Positions 5,839 to 5,866 of a stretch of 5,866 nt of DNA are shown in pieces. The notes beneath the pieces are model-generated. The model made no database searches, was not told where the DNA came from, and saw only the letters and a list, made by a program, of their open reading frames with translations. The stretch spans positions 1 to 5,866 of the forward strand of contig JBIKSI010000175.1 in NCBI GenBank assembly GCA_044348665.1, in the 5' to 3' direction. The DNA comes from M2408 sp044348665. Its GTDB lineage: Bacteria > Bacteroidota > Bacteroidia > Flavobacteriales_D > Crocinitomicaceae. A program made the position numbers and the translations under genes. Each line of letters opens with the position of its first letter. The first letter of the stretch is position 1.

Positions 5839-5866
5839 ATGAAAAAGGAACAAAATATAGGTTTTG
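5839..5866 (+). CDS. Possible start of a rightward gene, cut by the window edge
   Basis: An ATG at 5839 opens a frame reading MKKEQNIGF to the last base of the window. The lysine-rich start is typical of Bacteroidota genes, and a TAnnTTTG element stands just upstream, making a divergent arrangement with the dehydrogenase operon. Only nine codons are visible, so neither the product nor the reality of the gene can be judged. Confidence 0.35.

Overview
The window looks like a chromosomal segment of a low-GC member of the Bacteroidota, probably a flavobacterium-type organism. The evidence is the A+T-rich sequence, the lack of purine-rich Shine-Dalgarno sites before the genes, and good matches to the Bacteroidota -7 promoter element TAnnTTTG just upstream of three start codons. 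No species can be named from the sequence alone.

Layout, left to right. (1) Bases 1 to about 99 are the 3' four-fifths of a 5S rRNA gene on the + strand, the tail of an rRNA operon. A strong bidirectional terminator follows at 105-138. (2) Bases 139-618 hold no intact gene. They contain a 50-codon stretch on the minus strand (230-382) that reads like real protein but has no start codon, a weaker protein-like tail on the + strand, and a probable leftward terminator at 400-422. This looks like a graveyard of gene remnants beside the rRNA operon. (3) Bases about 619-2091 are an insertion sequence. It has one complete 432-residue DDE transposase gene (minus strand), flanked by imperfect inverted repeats that I aligned by eye (25 of 33 positions match). 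(4) Bases 2258-5643 form a compact three-gene leftward operon. In order of transcription it encodes a large FAD-dependent dehydrogenase of the COG2509 type, a class I SAM-dependent methyltransferase whose start overlaps the first gene by 17 bases, and a low-specificity L-threonine aldolase that starts 28 bases after the methyltransferase stop. (5) Bases 5657-5838 are a divergent regulatory region with a long imperfect palindrome. It leads to what may be the first codons of a rightward gene at the window edge.

The operon genes are presumably co-transcribed from a promoter at 5649-5656. The aldolase has a well-defined reaction (threonine to glycine and acetaldehyde). The dehydrogenase and methyltransferase belong to families whose substrates are not known, so a shared pathway cannot be stated.

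I did not find a convincing new multi-gene system. The items most worth a second look are the single-ORF IS with its cysteine-rich transposase tail, the gene relics next to the rRNA operon, and the near-leaderless promoters.
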